From Heliocidaris erythrogramma (lineage: Eukaryota; Echinodermata; Echinoidea; Camarodonta; Echinometridae), in NCBI GenBank assembly GCA_025617745.1, contig CM046853.1, positions 11,176,974 through 11,240,973 on the forward strand: a stretch of DNA of 64,000 bases, in the 5' to 3' direction. This document shows positions 36,690 through 49,314 of this stretch, piece by piece (position 1 is the first letter of the stretch; every line of letters begins with the position of its first letter). The position numbers were made by a program, and so were the translations under genes. The notes beneath the pieces are model-generated. The model was not told the DNA's origin and searched no databases. It saw only the letters and a list, made by a program, of their open reading frames with translations.

Positions 36690-37030
36690 AGTTCTGGCAA
36701 GTAATAGGTCTGCTCCTCAGACTAGAGTGGTGAGATGGGTTTCTTACACACTTCTATAATGTGGTCATTTATACTCAAATTGACTGATTGTCACAGACTC
36801 ATACTCCAGCAAGTACTATAATGGGTCTGCCCCTCAAACTAGAGGTTGAGATAGGCTTCGCACGTATATCTTCTATAATGTGATTATTTATACTCAGAAC
36901 AGGGGGGGCTTTTCAAATAGACATGCACTCAAGCAAGTTATGGGTCTCTTCCTTAGACTAGAGCATTAAGATGGGCTTCGTACATGTACATGCTTTTATA
37001 ATGTGATCATTTATACTCAAACTGGGTGAC
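36690..37030. repeat. Three-copy tandem repeat, ~115-bp unit
   Basis: Each unit carries GCAAGTA-TA-GGGTCT, a CTAGAG word, GAGATGGG-TTC, and TTCTATAATGTG-TCATTTATACTCA. The units end near 36778, 36897 and 37020. Divergence between units is moderate. Confidence 0.75.
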
Positions 37031-37699
37031 GCTAATGGACCCTACATGGAGCCAGTGACCTGATTGCTCTACAAGGCAACAGGTTGCTTAGCTAGCTGCC
37101 TCCAGATACATGACTCCACCTATACACACTCTACTCCCACTGGACTGTACAAAGCGGTCTTTCCTGGTGTATGGCCAGCATTGTTAATACTAGATGTGCT
37201 TGGTTATGTGCAGAAGAAGAAAATGTGTTGGGTTTGATATACAAGATGGATATACGGATGGGTGTCAAGATTTGAGATTACCATGTTTTATCCTTATTTA
37301 GATGTTTTCCAGTAAACATTAATATGAAAAGGAATATTTGTGAGGGTATTTTGATCAATTAAGCTTTAAAAGCTCAGCTACATGTACTAGTATAACTCTA
37401 AACATGATAAACAATATGCAAAATTTTGTTCTATGATGGTTTCTAATAATTGTATGTTTGAAAAAAAAGTACAAAGTGTATTTATTTCCTGTTCCAGTAT
37501 GTTATTTTTCTCATCTAAGATTAAATTTAATTAATAGAAGATAAGTGTACAAAAGAGGACTCAAACCTTATAATTTGGACAAAAATTGCTTGCATTGTTT
37601 TTACTCAAAAAGAAGTAGAGAGCAACTAAGTTTTTTAAAGCTGTACAAAACATGGAAATGTTGAGAATATTTAAAATTACTTTTTGATTATTGTTCATC

Positions 37700-38501
37700 T
37701 TGGAAGAAATTACGGGCCAGTACACGCGATGGGATTCGTACAGTGCTACATCGTATAAAACTGGTTTGATTAATAGCTTAGTGTGTCGCGCCTTGCAAAT
37801 TTGTTCTCCGTGTAAGCTCAACCCTGAGCTTCTTCGCATCAAGCAAATCCTACGAGACAATGGCTATCCGGAGCTTGTCATTGATCGCGTTGTGCAGCGT
37901 ACCATTGACTCGCGGACTCGCCCCGTGTATGGGCCCAATAAATGCCCGGTCTACCTCAAATTACCTTGGCGAGGTAAAGTGTCTGATAAGTATGCGCGCG
38001 ATATTAAGCATACAGTGTCGCGCTGTTACTTTGCCGTGGCTACGCGTGTCGTGTTCTCTACTAATAGAATGCTACCCGCAGTTCGCAAGGATGTACTGCC
38101 TTCCCCCCCAAATGAGCAATGTCGTTTATCAGTATCATTTTCAGTGTGAAGCCGTCTACGTTGGCCGTACATCTCAGCGTCTAGCGGACCGCATTAAACA
38201 GCACGTACCCTCCGTGGTACGACAGACATCAGCTGGTAGCCGAGCACAGCCGAAGCGTAACTGCAAAACCGCTGCTAGCGTCGCTAATGTTCAATGCCGC
38301 AGTCACAGCGACTCTGCTATTGGTCAGCACTTGCTAAATAGTCCGGCTTGTGCCGAGGCGTATAACCCGGCTTAGTTCACTATTGTTGCCCGAGCACGCA
38401 GCTTTCAACATCTTCGCTTCTTAGAAGCGTTGTTCATTCAGTCGAGAGATCCGCTATTGTGCCGACAAAAGGAGTTTGTACAAGCGCTTCGATTATTTTA
38501 G
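37700..38501 (+). pseudogene. Penelope-like element fragment: RT C-terminus and GIY-YIG endonuclease, broken
   Basis: Frame 1 (to about 38103) encodes the C-terminal part of a Penelope-like reverse transcriptase, including TRWDSYSATSYKTGLINSLV, CRALQICSP and KLPWRGKVS. A frameshift at the C7 run 38103-38109 moves into a frame encoding SNVVYQYHFQC, then YVGRTSQRLADRIKQHVP, the GIY-YIG-type nuclease core of these elements. An in-frame TAG at 38373-38375 interrupts it before FTIVARARSFQHLRFLEALF and a natural-looking stop at 38499-38501. It is 5'-truncated (no RT catalytic core). Its G+C is far higher than the surrounding intron, consistent with a recent insert. Known family role: retrotransposition using RT plus GIY-YIG endonuclease. 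This copy cannot be autonomous. Confidence 0.9.
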
Positions 38502-38581
38502 CGTCCCCGGATCATACCCGGGTCGCTATACACACCCTTCCTTGACTTTTGTATTTTCTTGTATTCTCTCATTCCTGCGTT

Positions 38582-38617
38582 GTGACCCGATGAGTGCAGG
38601 TTGAAAAGCTTTGTCAC
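38582..38617 (+). ncRNA. Hammerhead-like motif 3' of the Penelope-like pseudogene
   Basis: GTGAC (38582-38586), CCGATGA, a 9-nt linker, GAAA (38603-38606), AGCTTT and GTCAC (38613-38617). Helix I is again complementary although its bases differ from the copy at 26793 (two A-T pairs have become G-C). The core CUGAUGA has mutated to CCGAUGA, so catalysis is probably lost. The link to Penelope follows from its position about 80 bases after the nuclease stop codon. Confidence 0.5.
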
Positions 38618-41600
38618 TATGAATTTGTTAAATGTTGTCTGGAAGAAATTAAGTGGAAAAATTTTAAGGAATCCTAGAAAAAAAGTTAGTGTTAATTAAT
38701 ATCAGTAGCCATTGACAACAGTTACTGGATACAGACTTATCTGAGCATAAAACAAATGAAAACATGAGCAGAAAGTGATTAAGCATTAGAAAGCTTAAAA
38801 TGAACTCTTAGATAAATGTGTAGATTGCTCCCCATGAGATTTTCCTTTTTCTATGAAATATCCAAAAATGAAAAAAAAAGGAAGAAAAGAACCTTAATAC
38901 TGAAATATCATTAGTTTTGATTGCAAGAAAAATGAAAGCCCCCCAGGAATTTTTAATGTCTCGTGTCTTTGACACGAAATTGTAGGTACAGTTTGATATT
39001 AATACCTACTAGACGATTAGCAGTATCTAGAACTACAAGGCTCTCTCACCGAAAATGACAGCATCAGCAAATTTTCTAGTAGGTTAAGGGTATTTCTGCA
39101 AACCGTGAGAAGCAAAAGATAATTGCCAGCATTTAGAGTGCATAATCCATTATGCGTTTTCACTCTTGTTTAGAAAAAACAAGGAATACTAAGAATTGTT
39201 CAAATTTCTGTGTATGCTAATCCATCAACACAAATGCAATTTAGGCTTTCACTGATATTGATACCTTAGAAAGGATTAACGTTATCTAGAATTATAGATC
39301 TGGATACAATTCACTCCACAACAGACAGGGGCTGAAATCTGACGTTTGTTTACACTTAAAAAATCCGCTAGTTTTTAAGAGTGCATGATCTGTCAAGCGT
39401 TCTAAATCTTGTGTGTTTTGTGCTCTGTAGATTTTGGCTCAGATTTGCAAAATGGGAAATGTTCGTTGAAGCTGGAAAGAGGAGAGATAAATCTCCGACT
39501 CAAAGTGGTCCTGACAGGGTGTTTTTTAAACATTTGGCGTCAAAGTAAACAAGACGTCGGGATTCATTTCATGTGGAGTTTCTTCCAGCTGGTAAACTGG
39601 TCCCTAAAATGAGGACATTTGGCATCATAACCAGTCTGTGATGTCTTTAGGAGGTAACTGACTCCTACTACAGATACTATAGCTCTAGGGCTTGACATGG
39701 TAGAATACATGAATTCTCATCATTGTTGAATGCAGATTATGAGAACAATCACAGAAACTATGTATATTTGATGAAAAGTTTTATTTCAAAAGAGACATTA
39801 TTTTGACGTAGTGCCACCAGTAAATAGAAAAGATGTATTAGAAAATTGAGAAAGTCCTATATCAATAAAAAATTAAAGAAAAACATTTCCTTTATTCCTT
39901 GATTAATTGCTTGTATCATTTTATATAATTTTCTGGTCATTTTGTGATTGCCATCTGCTTTCTTCTTCCACTACCCTGTCATATATGACAAGATATTCCA
40001 AGCAGTCCTTAAGAGCTATTATGTTGCTTGTCCAGCTCAGATACGTTAATGAAATCTGTCAGTGACCTTACATGCATGTACGCTGGGAGTTGAGGCATAG
40101 GCACGCTGTAGGATGTGCATGTCAGAGACAATAAGGCAATAATTAAAGATCTCTCCTTCCTATTTATTTGATCGTTAGCCTATAATCATATTGCCATAGA
40201 CCTTAGCACATCATTGTCTGCACATTGATAAATGATAGGAAGGCAGTATTGCACCTGGTTCCTCAATAGGATAAAAAGAAAACATGATACATTATGCCTT
40301 TAGGGCAGTCTAGGTTGTTATTGGAAATAGAAAGTCATCACAAATGCTGATTTTGTGGCTCATTGATAATGGGAGTTACCTAGTTTGAGACAAAAATCAT
40401 TGTGCTTGTACTCTTGATGAGACATTAAACATTGAATATCTAGTCCCTCAGATAGGATTCAGTGCCAAAGGTATGCTTGAGCCTATACTCACAAGCTTAT
40501 ATACTTGTTTTATAGCATTGAGTTAAAAGCAAGAATTAATCATAACATATTATTTGACAGATGGAAGTGAATTAATTTGTGTTTTGAACTAACTCAGTTG
40601 TTCTTATATCAAAAGTGTTTATTGAATTGAAAATGCAGAAAAAGCAAATGATTTTTTTACCATTTTTATTTTGTTGCTGCTTTCATACATGTTAATTTCT
40701 TTAAATGTAGCAGAACTCTTTTGGAGAATGAAATTGAAAATCAATAGTGTGAGAAAATACAGAGTATTTCAAGCAATGTGAATAAAATGAAAACATGAAT
40801 CAATATATGCAAGATGCAGATGTAAGATCAAAAATATACATATTCAACTGAATATTTGTGGTCAAGGATAAACATATATATCAGTATTTTTTTTATACAG
40901 GCATGAGTTCAGATTGTACATCACACTGTAGAAGTGAAATGTTTAGATCAATATGAGTTACATATACAAATAAACAAACAAGTCTTGAAACAGGTATGGT
41001 AGGAAAGTATCAGTTGATTTATTCTAGTGTGAACAAACAGAACAAGAATGAATTGAATATCTTTGGATATACTTTTGTTGTAAGATTCATGTACATTCCC
41101 TGTGGAAGCTTATATATGATCATTGAACAATCTCTTTGTCTGGTACCATGTTCTTATTTTCTAACATGCAGTTTATGTATTTTTCATTTATTTTAATCTA
41201 TTGCAATACTGATCTTATCACATCCCAAAATCAACCCTGCCTACATGTAAATGAAAAAGATGCCCTATTTATATAAATTGCTCCTGTATAACCTTCGCAT
41301 TTATGAATCCACTCATGAAATGGATTTGTTCCATATTACCGCATCAGAAAATATCCAGTTATTATAACACGCCAGATACATCAAAGCTAAATCCAATCAT
41401 ACAGCTACAAAATGAAGCCCAATTTGTCTCGTGACTTGCGCAAACCTTCCATTTTCCATTTTCCATCGGCTGTATCAGTGCCAACTTGATCAGAATTTAT
41501 TTGAGCTTGGTGGAGTAATTTATTGTATAACTTACATTTCAGTCAGTTTTTAGTTCATTGTTATTTCTTTTGTTTTATATGATTTGATGTAATAAAAACA

Positions 41601-42479
41601 GCAGCCTAATCAGAAAGGCAAATAAAGTGATTGCGTTGCCAGGACGTCAGAATTTTAGACGTCATTCTCATATTAGAAAAACAGTAGCCAAATATCCTCG
41701 TAATTAGTGCAAATATGGGTAATATTTTTATATTTGATCTTTAATTGCACAGAATCAGTGTAGTCTCTAAGCAATTACGTCCCTTGTCTTTTTGTGGTTC
41801 ATAACCCCCCTGTAATGATTAATCTAAGTACTGCTCATGATATCGGCAAAATTTCATTTTCTATTGGTTTGCTTCTACCATGATGTCAAAGTGCATGACG
41901 GTATTCTGACGTACAATGTATTAAATGCCATAACGCATAATTTGCATCTGTAAGCAGGGTTAGGAATGGTTCTGGCAGTCTGTGCTGAGACATACGCCAT
42001 CAAGGTCAGTTGCAGATTTGGGGGAGGGGGCACAACCAGCGTCCACCCCCCCCCCCATTTGAAACTCGAGTCGCGTATACCTGAAGTACACAACCCCTGA
42101 AATGTGTCTCCCTTTTAAGATTTTCAGCCCCAGAAACATCTGAAAAATGTAATAACCCTTTTAAAAATTTATTGTGCCCCCTCCCTGTTTACAAAATACT
42201 GGATCCACCTGTGATCAAGGTTGTTTTATTTACAAGATCACTGAAACCCAAAGAACAGTAGGTCAATAGAGTATTGATGTGCATGGTTCAGCATTGAATT
42301 TCAAGTACATGTAGTTGATAACCTTTTATAAAAGCATGAAACATTGATTACCACAATGCAATGCCCTGCACCAGCTGAAGTTCATGTCGTGTTGGAGCTG
42401 AGTAAAGAGATATACTGACATTGAAATATATTTACCCGCTTCTATTCTGCAGGAGTATATAGCATGTTTTATATTAGAC

Positions 42480-42780
42480 ACAGTGAGAAAAAGTGGAAGA
42501 GGGAGGGAGAAAATATAGAATGAGAGGTATATTGGAAGAGAAGAGATGTAGTTTGAAAGAGAAGGGACGTAGTTTGAAAGAGAAGGGACGTAGTTTGAAA
42601 GAGAAGGGACGTATTAAGAGTATAAAGAATAGAGATTGATGGAAGAATAGGAAAGAAGGGGAGAGGGGATAGCAGATAGGGGAGAAAGAAGGGGAGAGAC
42701 ATGGGGGGGAGAGAACTAGAAAGGAGTCAGTGAGTATATGAAAGAGAAAAAAATAGAGATAAAAAGAGGTAATCTGAAAA
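42480..42780. repeat. Purine-rich tract with 21-bp tandem units
   Basis: Imperfect GA-rich sequence. At 42541-42613 the unit GTAGTTTGAAAGAGAAGGGAC repeats about 3.5 times almost exactly. Confidence 0.9.
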
Positions 42781-44218
42781 AGTTGTCTTTATTAGATATG
42801 AACCTGTTTTAGATCAGGCTGTTTGTTTTATCCATTTAAATTAGTCTTGAAAATGTTTTTAATAGTTTAATGTAATAATATCTAAAGCCTTCTAGATACA
42901 TGTAGCAGCCATGTTTGATCTAGAATCTTGTGCATACAATGATGCTACATCTTGTTTGAAAATTCATAACAATGATATAACTTAGAATATGGAGGTTCAC
43001 AAAGTTTCATTTTGTAAGCATTATGAATGTTAGAATGGTCAAGCCCTACAAATATTTGTTGAGGCAAATTATGGTAAGGTACAAGTATCAAGGTTTTAGA
43101 ATTATATATTAACACAATCTATGAGATGTAGCTACTGATTGAATTTTGTAGTCAATTGTGAGAAAGCTGGCACAAGATAGTTCTTACTAACCCAGGAAAG
43201 GTAAAAGTAGATAAAAATAAATAAATTACCACAGATAAACCAGTACTATGGGATGATGAATGTGTTAAGAAACAATGTTGGAGGCAAACCGAGCTTTTTC
43301 TGTACAGTTGAAGGCACGTAGAATTGATTTCCTTACCATTCCATAGCCTTTGCCCCCATGAAGGTTCTTCTGATGACCTTTACCCTCTATGTAGTGTTTA
43401 ATAGCACCCATGGCGGTGTTAGTTTAGCCTGGGACGGCTAGGCAAGTTCACCACCAATCCAATTTCACCAGGCTTAGAAGCCAATTGAGCATGTAAATGT
43501 ATTGGCACGGAGGCTATATCACATTAACCTAATCACATAGGGACAGAGGAAAGAAGAATCTCTCAGTGGTACATGTAACTCACTGTGGAGGCGCCATGGG
43601 ATCGCATGACAATATGTAAGAAAATTATCTTTTGGGGATTTATTTTTCATGAGAGGATTGAAATCTGATATTGATTCTGATACTACACCACTGTGAAAGT
43701 AAAGATATTGTTTGGCATTTTGGAGGTATGATGCAAGAGCTATCTATTGTGTTGTGGGCACCAAGACAAACAAGAAAGGAAGCACTCACAAATTTTTCAT
43801 TTGAAAAGAGAAAATAAAAGTGCAAAATTTCTCTTTCCAGACAATACTTGATAATCATGCTCTATAAACCTCATTTCCCCCCCACCATGTTTGGAACATG
43901 GTATGGGTACCTTTAACATATTTTAACGTGTCTTCATCATGAAAGAGCCAACAAAATTTTGCATTGCAATGGATATAATATTAAAACATTTCATTTATGA
44001 GGTATGTACATGTACAATAATGAATTGAATTGTCTAGTGTAATGGGAAAGTGTGTGTAGTGAGAAGTGGAAGAATTGTCTCCCTAGTATTCATGATATAA
44101 TAACAACCTAATATAACAAAATGTTTGTGGAATTCATTCTTACAACTGCTCTCTCTTTAATCCTATTTGAATTGATTTGACTTATTTCATTTTTCTGTTT
44201 CAGTACAAACAAAACATT

Positions 44219-44864
44219 TCGTCGCTGAATTCACGAAGTGGCACACGCGACCGCTGATGCGCGAAATCACTTTTCGAGTAAAACGCGATTCAAATTTTTG
44301 CATATTGAAAACAGCAAATTTGCCTTGTTGATATGAGTTAAATTTGATAAATCAGAACGAGAAGAATCTTGTCTACCCATTCATGTTGATTAATAGAGTT
44401 GTTCATGTGAAATGTTAGCAGTGCAAGGCTGCAAACATTCGTGTCACTGGGTGCCACTTTGTGAAAACAAAATATGCGTAATCTGGGTAAGCACCGTATG
44501 TGTTTTTGTACACGCGAAGCGACACAACGGTCTGTGCCGCGCACTACACATTAAATTCGCATTTTAATTTTTCACGAAGTGACACATTGGATGCGCGCGT
44601 ATACCCTGCGCGCTCTTTATTCATACGTGCGCTCCATTCACCATAACTAAAAAAACGCTGTGTCACTTCGTGAATTAAAAAGTTGGCCTTTTGAGGCTTG
44701 TGTCATTTTAATCATACCGTTTTTTTGCAGAATAAATCAAAATTGATACTTGAAACTTTGTTATGTGATAGATGATGGTAAATAGATGGTAAAAATTGAA
44801 AAAAATGAAATATGATATTTTACGCTATTTTGGGTGTTGTGCCACTTCGTGAATTCAACGACGA
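44219..44864. mobile_element. TIR element with TCGTCG…CACGAAGTGGCAC ends
   Basis: The left end TCGTCGCTGAATTCACGAAG and right end CTTCGTGAATTCAACGACGA are inverted over about 26 bp. Internal copies of CACGAAGTGACAC (about 44574) and GTGTCACTTCGTGAATTAAA (about 44661) show subterminal repetition. The interior mixes CpG-rich (44500-44650) and AT-rich parts. No transposase. Superfamily unassigned. Confidence 0.75.
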
Positions 44865-45034
44865 TTTGTATCCTACAATATGTATTGGAAAAATTTTTCC
44901 TTTTAGAATTGACAAGGAAATATTCAAAGAAAATGTTAATTTCCTTTTAAAAGAAGTTATCTTGACCAAACATGGAATCGAAATTTTCTCTCTGTTACTA
45001 TCAAAGTCTTGACAGTGTATTGGATAAGAGACCT

Positions 45035-45183
45035 GGGCCCTGTTTCATAAAACTTGATATCAATAACAACTGCCACATTTCTATGACAAATTTGCTCTCA
45101 GCCAATCAGATGCAAGGATTTCAGTAGCTTATAACAGTTATTGCAACTTGTCATTGATGACAGGTTTTATGAAACAGGGTCCT
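45035..45183. mobile_element. CCCTGTTTCAT-type MITE, copy 2
   Basis: Ends GGGCCCTGTTTCATAAAACTT and TTTTATGAAACAGGGTCC are inverted. The interior has CAGCCAATCAGATGCAAGGA, TTTCAGTAGCTTATAACAG and TTATTGCAACTTGTCATTGA. Same family as 27725-27862 and 45418-45550. Confidence 0.85.
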
Positions 45184-45194
45184 GGGGAGTGTTT

Positions 45195-45417
45195 CAGCCG
45201 GGTCCGGTCGCTATTCATAAGGACTGCTATTCATAGAAAACCGCTATTCATTTAACATGCGTTATGAATAGTGGTCCTTATGAATGGAGGTCCTTATGAA
45301 TAGCGAGGTAATTTGTCTATGGTTTGCTCGCTATTTAGAAGGACTGCTATTCATTTAGTCACGCGTTATGGATAGCGGTCCTTATGAATAGTGGTTCTTA
45401 TGACTAGCGAGGTTACC
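45195..45417. mobile_element. Small foldback element of CTATTCATAAGGAC units
   Basis: Alternating CGCTATTCATAAGGAC and its complement GTCCTTATGAATAGCG, several times in both orientations, with related ends (TCGCTATTCATAAGGAC on the left, GACTAGCGAGGTTACC on the right). It lies exactly between two copies of the CCCTGTTTCAT-type MITE. Confidence 0.65.
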
Positions 45418-45550
45418 CCGTTTCATCAAGTGTCTTGTCTGTGATTTTTAATGACAAATTTGCTTTCAGCCAATCAGATGCAAGGATTTCAGTAGCTTAT
45501 AACAGTTATTGCAACTTGTCATTGATGACAAGTTTAATGAAACAGGGCTC
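45418..45550. mobile_element. CCCTGTTTCAT-type MITE, copy 3
   Basis: Shares CAGCCAATCAGATGCAAGGA through TTATTGCAACTTGTCATTGA with copy 2 almost exactly. Its left end (CCCGTTTCATCAAGTGTCTT) is variant. Confidence 0.8.
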
Positions 45551-48039
45551 TGAATGCAGTGCTGACATTACTGACAACAATATTTATTGTCTTAATGTCA
45601 TGGAACTGCGGGAACCAATCTTGAAATGTTCGGTTGGTCAAAGAAGATGAATTCCAAGAATGCTTGTCTGTCATCGATTGAGATGCTGTATCACAGAGTG
45701 TGTTTACACATAGGATGGGAACACAATTTTTAAAACTAATTTTTATGCTTCAGAAAACATGATAATGAAAGTAATCTAATCATGTGTTGTAATATCTGCC
45801 TGTTTATTATGCCAGAAATGTAAATTGACAAATCTATCAATAATAGACTACAACAAAAAATTAGTTTACTTGCCATTCTGCAAACAAAGATACTAATTTC
45901 TTACTGCAAACATACATGAAGAGGTCCATTTTATATGCATCCTATCTATGTCATTGCACTATAGGTATAAGTGATTGGGTAGGGAGTAATTTTAGATCTT
46001 ACACATGTTATATTTAGTCATGTGATCACATCTGCCAGATTCCTAGCACATTTTAATCTTCTGTCTCTTTAAGATGTATACTGCCAGGAGTTGGATAAGA
46101 ATAGGCCTATTTAATAATGTGACAGCTTTTACTTGGAGTCCTTGAAAATATGCTTTAAGAATGTGTATTGGAGTAAGTTTTAGAGTGCATTGTTCCTCTC
46201 AGAAGCACATCCAAATAGAAATCTTCCATCCAGATATATTTCATATGTCATACATTTCACCCCAAGTTCTCTTTTTTCCCCTTTCTTTTTTGGGGAACTT
46301 GAGCTGATTGCATATTGAGTCTTCTCAAAATGTTCCGTTTTGTAAGATCTGTATACATAATTTTATCTAGAGGGAAAAACAAACATTACACAAAGGATGA
46401 GTGAGTGTGAACACATCAACTAAGGTACAGATACAAGAAACTGGTAGGGAAGGAATATGATGCTATTAATAGTTTGATCTTTTCCTGCATGATAACTGGA
46501 TGTTTACATGTCATTATGGATATCTAATGGTGCAGATGTCACAGGTAAAGTACATGCAATTATAGCCCTTCCTTTTGTGGAAAGAGATCAAGATTCATTT
46601 GATACATCAATGATGCTTCTCATGCTAAATGGGCCATCAGAACAGCATTGAAGCTGATGAGGCTTCCCTTGATAAACAATATTATTATCATCATTATTAT
46701 TTATGGGAAAGCTATTGCCTATTTATACACTTATAGCCAAGGCCGTTGATTAATAACATTTTAAGGATAATGACATGATTTATGAAATAGGTAATTTTTT
46801 GTTTGGCTAAACAATTTTCTGTGAACAAAGGAGTAAATGCTATGATACAGTGAATCTTTTTAATTTCTGTCATTATAAAAAAAAAAGAGTAATGGAATTT
46901 AACATTGATACAAATGGTATTAATGATATAATTATTATTTGTTGTCAACTGCTATACGAGTCGGTATATACAAAACTGATCAATTGTGGAAACAATATTT
47001 AAAGAAGAAAATTTCCAGCCATTATTATTCCATCAAGAAATGATAAGATGGTGCTAAATTCATTGCCTACGCAGGCTTGTAGATCTGCACTTAGTCAACC
47101 AGAGACACATTAATGTTAGATGAAGGTTTTTCCCTCCTTGTCTGAGCGTGTGTATCAAAGCAGAACGTGTTTATTGGGTGTCAATATTATGAGGAGTGCT
47201 TTTAACCCAGGGGAGTTGTTGTGTTGTCTGGATGTAATATGTTGCTGCATAATTAATGAAACATCATGTCACTTCAATCAGGTCAAATTGACAGCTAGAA
47301 GCTGTTCAACAGACCTTCACATGGGCATTGATATGTCACAGTGAAATCTGTCAATGCGTCAAGTTTTGGTTTTGTCTCATGTCATGATAATTTAATTACC
47401 TAACTTGATCTTACTACATGGACAGAGGTATTAGGGGAAAGGGTGTAGGTATTTGGACAATGTAAAAGTATTTATTAATTTAGTTGACTGTTTATGTGGT
47501 ACTCAGATCCCCCTGTGCCACCTTTTATTGTAAGGCTAGATTATTGAATAATTTCCTTCCAGTATAAAACCATGAAGGATGATAACCGGTTTGTCACATT
47601 ACCAATAAAGACTGAAATGGATTACTGTAAACCCACAGCAAAGAAAAATAATATTTAGTGTTACTTCAATTATGAATCAATGATTTTGCGGCATGAAACA
47701 GTTGTGAATCTGAACCAGTTGCAAAATTAACACACATTAAATGCATGTGAAAGTTTCTGGTGTTACAGTATTAGACTCGGCTTTAGAAATGCAGAGTGAA
47801 AAGTTAATTCATATTTTTAGACATGTCTCAGGCATGCATGTAGAAGGCCACATTGCAGTGGCCACAGAAAGGGATATAAAAACTGACCCCTGGTGTGTAA
47901 GTGTATTCACGGAGATGTTGTGCTAATTGGCTTTTTACCCAGAAAGCTTTTCTGCTAGATATTCTATGCTCCCTGGGGAAATCAGAAAATTGGAGTGGAC
48001 AACTTGAGGAAGAGAGAACTTTCTACCGCAAAGGAAATG

Positions 48040-48345
48040 TAGGGGGTAAAAGATGGAGAAGAGGATAGATGGATGGAATTGGACAATAGAGAAGGGAGAG
48101 AGAGGGAGAGAGAGAAAAAGATAAGTATAGACCAGAGGAAAGAAGCTACAATAGGAAGAATAATTTGATTTTTCCAGGATCTTGAGGAATTTTACAGAAA
48201 GAAGAGAAGAGATGTCATACCACTTTTTATATAATAAACAAATATGTTCTATTTGAAGTAAAGGGAGATAGAGAGAGAGACAGAGAAAGAATGATAAAAG
48301 AGACTGATAATGCAAATTATAAGAGAAGGGGGGGGGGGGGGAGTG
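48040..48345. repeat. Purine-rich tract ending in a G14 run
   Basis: Scattered GAGA and GGGAGA blocks with a homopolymer of 14 G at 48328-48341. Confidence 0.85.
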
Positions 48346-48810
48346 AGAGAGTTACAAGTAAGTGATGAAAGAAAATTTTTAGTGCAGGAGGGAAAAAACA
48401 GAAAAAGAACAATAAAGGAAGGCATAAATTCAAAGTCCAGTTAAATAGAGAAGTTGATGGATCATTTGAATTTAATTATGCATTTGAGCTGCTTTGAATT
48501 TTCCCACATGATTTGATGGAATAAGAACCCCGAAAGACGGTTTTGTAAAGACGTTACTGCTGACATGCAACATTCTTGAGTAAAATGATATCTGACAATG
48601 CAGCATACGTTAGGGTAACCATGCTTGTAAATACCAAAGAGCGAGACATAAACTGAGATTATCTCGGTCATAGTATGCATGAGACCTAGGAAGGCATGCA
48701 CAGTCTGTCTCAGTATGGGGTAAGAGGACCAAATATATTTTTGCCAGCTGTGAAAGGGGCACATGTATGCATGTTTCATTTAAAGTAAATGGATGGGGGT
48801 AGGGGTATAA

Positions 48811-49074
48811 CACTATGAACATGGCGAACAAAGAAGCGGACAATATACAGCTCCTCATTGTACCTTCCACACTTGCTCTGGTAGACAATAGAACATCCCT
48901 TCATTGCTATTATATAAAATTATGTAGAACAGGTGTCACATGCATATTGACCTGTTCTACTTATTTTACATAATAGCAATGAAGGGATGTTCTTTTTTCT
49001 ACCAGAACAATTTTGGAGGGTACAATGAGGAGCTGTATATTTTGTCCGTTTTCTTTGTCATCATGTTCATAGTG
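48811..49074. mobile_element. Large palindromic MITE with TAA flanks (Harbinger-like)
   Basis: CACTATGAACATG at the left end and CATGTTCATAGTG at the right. The arms run about 115 bp (AGCTCCTCATTGTACC, CATCCCTTCATTGCTATTAT, TAGAACAGGT and complements) around a GTCACATGCATATT centre. TAA lies immediately outside both ends (48808-48810 and 49075-49077), matching the 3-bp target duplications of PIF/Harbinger elements. Confidence 0.8.
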
Positions 49075-49228
49075 TAATGACCTTGTCATAATTTCATTCA
49101 TGTAACACATGGCATCAGAAACTGCTTTAATATGTATGAAATATTTTTGGACAAAGAAGTGTTTTCTCTTTGAAATACATAACTGTTCCAGAATCATATT
49201 CTTAGATATCATGCATGGAACAATGATT

Positions 49229-49314
49229 ATGTCGTGTGTTGAGCGCCAGAAGGGCGTTAACTCTGTGTTAAAACATATGAGTTAACGCCCTTCTGGCTCT
49301 CAACAGACGATGTT
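49229..49314. repeat. 85-bp palindrome family member
   Basis: GCCAGAAGGGCGTTAACTC on the left pairs with GAGTTAACGCCCTTCTGGC on the right without a mismatch. This is one of the least eroded copies. Confidence 0.92.
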
